Of a DNA stretch of 25,665 bases, positions 23,530 to 25,665 are shown piece after piece (position 1 is the stretch's first letter; each line of letters opens with the position of its first letter). The notes under the pieces were generated by a model. The model searched no databases and was not told the origin of the DNA. It saw only the letters and a list, made by a program, of their open reading frames with translations. This DNA comes from Hydrogenophilales bacterium RIFOXYD1_FULL_62_11 (GTDB taxonomy: Bacteria > Pseudomonadota > Gammaproteobacteria > Burkholderiales > Thiobacillaceae). The DNA lies in the NCBI GenBank assembly GCA_001802655.1, contig MGZO01000073.1, positions 3,105-28,769 of the forward strand, given 5' to 3'. The translations under genes were made by a program, and so were the position numbers.

Positions 23530-25665
23530 ATGACCAAACACCCCGTTGCCCTGGCGATCGCGCTTGCTTTATCCGTATCCGTCGCGCTTTCAGGCTGCGA
23601 CAGCACGGCTAATCTGACTGAACAGGAGCACATCCAGCGTGCCAAGGACTTCGAGGACAAGGGCAATCTTCAAGGCAGCATTGTCGAGCTCAAGAACGCG
23701 TTGCAGAAAAATCCGGACAGCGCGGGAGCCAGACTGCTGCTCGGCCAGATTTATTTGAAAACCCGCCAGGGGGCTGAAGCCGAAAAGGAACTCAATCGCG
23801 CCCAGCAACTGGGGGCCAGCCGTGAGGTCGTGCAACCCCTGCTGGGCGAAGCCTTGCTGCTCATTGGCGAATACCAGCGTGTGCTTGACGAGATTCAGCC
23901 GGGTGACGAAACCTCACCGACCAATCGTGCGCGCACTCTTCAACTGCGCGGACATGCGCTGCTCAAACTTGGCAAGCTAAAGGAAGGCTGCGACATGTTC
24001 CAGCAGTCGCATGCGGTCGATGCGCACATTCCGCAAACCTACTGGGGGCTGGCGCAATGTGCGGTTGCCGGGCGCGAGATGAAACAGGCGCGCGCATGGC
24101 TCGACGAGGCTATCAAGCTGCCCGCCGAGCAAGCCGGTACCCGAATGTTTATCGGCGATTGGGAGCAGTTAAACAACAACCCCCAAGCCGCACTGGCCGC
24201 TTATGGCGAGGTGTTGAAAGCCGAGCCGGATCACCTGGAGGCGCTGCAAAACAGGATTACCCTCAACCTGAAAGCCGGGCAGGTTGAGGCGGCTCGGGTC
24301 GATATCGAACAGGTTGAAAAGCTGATGCCGAAAACTGCACCAGCGTATTACCTGCGTGCCTTGCTGCTGTTCCAGCAAAAAAATTTCCAGGCAACCCAAA
24401 GCGCACTGCAGGAAGTCTTCAAAACCATGCCCAGGCATTTGCCAAGCACTTTGCTGGCAGGTGCAACCGCCTTTGAACTGGGCTCCTATGAGCAGGCTGA
24501 ATCGTATCTGCAACGTTATCTGGCGCGCTATCCCGGGCAGGCCTATGCCACCCGGATACTGGCGGCAACGCAAATCAGACAAAACCAGGCTGACAAAGCG
24601 CTTGAAACGCTCGCCCCGCTCCTGACGCCTGATTCACAAGATGTCCAGGCGCTGACCCTTGCGGGGGAGGCGAGCCGCGCCAAGCAGGATTCAGCACGTG
24701 CTGCAGAATGGTTCGCGCGTGCCGCTGCCATAGATCCGAATAATGCCGCCCTGCGCACACGCATGGGGGTCAATCACCTCAGTGCGGGGGATTTTCCGCA
24801 TGGCCTGCCTGAGCTTCAGGCCGCTGCAGCCATGACACCAAAGCAACACGAGGCCGACAATCTGTTGGTCTTGGCCTATCTTGAACAGCAGCAATTCGAC
24901 AAGGCCCTGTCGACTATTGAGAGCATGGAACGGAAGCTGCCTGGGAACCCGGCAGTCAGCGTGCTGCGCGGCCAAGCGTTTACCGGAAAGAACGACCTCG
25001 TTCGCGCCCGCACCAGCTTTGAAGCGGCGCTGGTGACCGACCCGGACTTTTATCCGGCTATTGCCAGCCTGGCTCAACTCGACTTGTACGAGAAGCGCCC
25101 CGATGCTGCGCGGAAACGTTTTGAAGGCGTGCTTAGCAAGCATAAAAATCACCTTCAAGCCATGCTGGCGCTTGCCCAGCTGGAAACCCTGCAACAGAAC
25201 AGCCCTGCGGCGCTGAACTGGCTCAAAAAAGCCGCCGCCGCTCACCCGAAAGCACTTGAGCCGCGACAGCGCCTTGTCTCGCTCTATATCGATAATCAGG
25301 ATTACCCTAAAGCCCTTGCGATTGCCAATGAAACCCTGCAAGCACAACCGAATAGCCTGATCGCGCTTGATATGCTGGGAACCGCCCAGCTTGCTGCCGG
25401 ACAGAAGGACAATGCGCTGATTTCGGCGACGCGCCTTGCAGAAAAAATGCCAAGGGCCGCAGCAGCGCAACTGAAACTGGCTCAAACACAACTTAATCTT
25501 GGCAAGCTGGACGCCGCGCGCATCTCACTGCACCGGGCGCAAGCGATTGAGCCCGATTTCCGGCCTGCGCAAGAAATGCTGGCCAATCTTGAAATTCAGA
25601 CCGGGCACAGCAGCGAAGCGCTTCGTATCGCGCGCCAGTTACAAGTCGCCCAACCCAAAATGGCC
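23530..25665 (+). CDS. prsT: PEP-CTERM/XrtA-system TPR lipoprotein PrsT, N-terminal part (runs off the window)
   Basis: The first 712 codons of a long TPR-repeat lipoprotein, continuing past the window edge. The signal peptide ends in a lipobox, ALSGC, with Cys23. Tandem TPR-like helices follow throughout: KDFEDKGNLQGSIVELKNALQKNPDSAGARLLLGQIYLKTRQGAEAEKEL is the first set, and at least a dozen more 34-residue-like units can be seen. The opening resembles PrsT, a protein found with exosortase (XrtA) and its exopolysaccharide locus; its exact role is not established. GGAG lies about 11 nt before the ATG. It begins 92 bp after polA. Identification rests on the N-terminus and length. Confidence 0.82.
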   Translation, partial: MTKHPVALAIALALSVSVALSGCDSTANLTEQEHIQRAKDFEDKGNLQGSIVELKNALQKNPDSAGARLLLGQIYLKTRQGAEAEKELNRAQQLGASREVVQPLLGEALLLIGEYQRVLDEIQPGDETSPTNRARTLQLRGHALLKLGKLKEGCDMFQQSHAVDAHIPQTYWGLAQCAVAGREMKQARAWLDEAIKLPAEQAGTRMFIGDWEQLNNNPQAALAAYGEVLKAEPDHLEALQNRITLNLKAGQVEAARVDIEQVEKLMPKTAPAYYLRALLLFQQKNFQATQSALQEVFKTMPRHLPSTLLAGATAFELGSYEQAESYLQRYLARYPGQAYATRILAATQIRQNQADKALETLAPLLTPDSQDVQALTLAGEASRAKQDSARAAEWFARAAAIDPNNAALRTRMGVNHLSAGDFPHGLPELQAAAAMTPKQHEADNLLVLAYLEQQQFDKALSTIESMERKLPGNPAVSVLRGQAFTGKNDLVRARTSFEAALVTDPDFYPAIASLAQLDLYEKRPDAARKRFEGVLSKHKNHLQAMLALAQLETLQQNSPAALNWLKKAAAAHPKALEPRQRLVSLYIDNQDYPKALAIANETLQAQPNSLIALDMLGTAQLAAGQKDNALISATRLAEKMPRAAAAQLKLAQTQLNLGKLDAARISLHRAQAIEPDFRPAQEMLANLEIQTGHSSEALRIARQLQVAQPKMA

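Noticed and set aside
24691..25491. 266-residue minus-strand open frame opposite prsT
   Set aside because: The opposite strand is open along the entire TPR gene with lipobox and repeats; this frame shows no domain and no start signals.

Overview
The window reads as a chromosomal segment of a GC-rich betaproteobacterium, most likely a Nitrosomonadales or Thiobacillus-like lineage. That placement is an inference from protein style and gene neighbourhoods (lptM-lysA divergent from cyaY; BPSS1780-family and DUF2782 genes beside polA; a PrsT-type PEP-CTERM/exosortase TPR lipoprotein; MsrPQ). No rRNA, tRNA, insertion sequence, prophage or CRISPR array was found.

Layout. Positions 1-1750 hold the 5' part of nadA (minus), hda (plus) and a thioredoxin gene (minus). 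Positions 1931-2621 hold an unrecognised small protein gene and a non-coding stretch containing a perfect 30-bp palindrome. Positions 2622-4177 are msrP-msrQ, the periplasmic methionine sulfoxide reductase system, closed by a strong bidirectional terminator shared with a convergent gene for a Lys/Ala/Pro/Val-repeat histone H1-like protein (4264-5004). Positions 5299-6671 are lptM-lysA (minus), divergent from cyaY and a MarR-type regulator with a four-cysteine tail (6700-7605).

The most interesting block is 7657-10901. An ECF sigma factor gene and an overlapping anti-sigma gene (minus) lie opposite an exported DsrE-family protein gene and an outer-membrane porin gene (plus). The anti-sigma factor has a cytoplasmic sigma-binding-like N-terminus, one membrane segment, and a C-terminal domain that resembles the separately encoded DsrE protein next door. 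The intergenic region carries two divergent promoter-like elements with identical -35 (GGAATAA) and -10 (GCGTCTTAC) sequences and identical 14-bp spacers. This suggests one self-regulated envelope-sensing circuit, perhaps responding to a reduced sulfur or redox signal in the periplasm; the signal is inference.

Positions 11001-16597 (minus) hold exonuclease III, an exported DUF4124-glutaredoxin protein, a 1246-residue CHASE-like/PAS/GGDEF/EAL cyclic-di-GMP enzyme, and a MoaD/ThiS-like protein that lacks the usual terminal Gly-Gly. Positions 16645-23437 hold uvrD, a BPSS1780-family membrane protein, a DUF2782 protein, a LOG-family nucleotide hydrolase and polA. The window ends inside a prsT-like gene. 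Sulfur, thiol and redox functions recur (thioredoxin, MsrPQ, frataxin, DsrE, glutaredoxin, MoaD-like), but only the sigma/anti-sigma/DsrE/porin block is clearly built as one regulatory unit.
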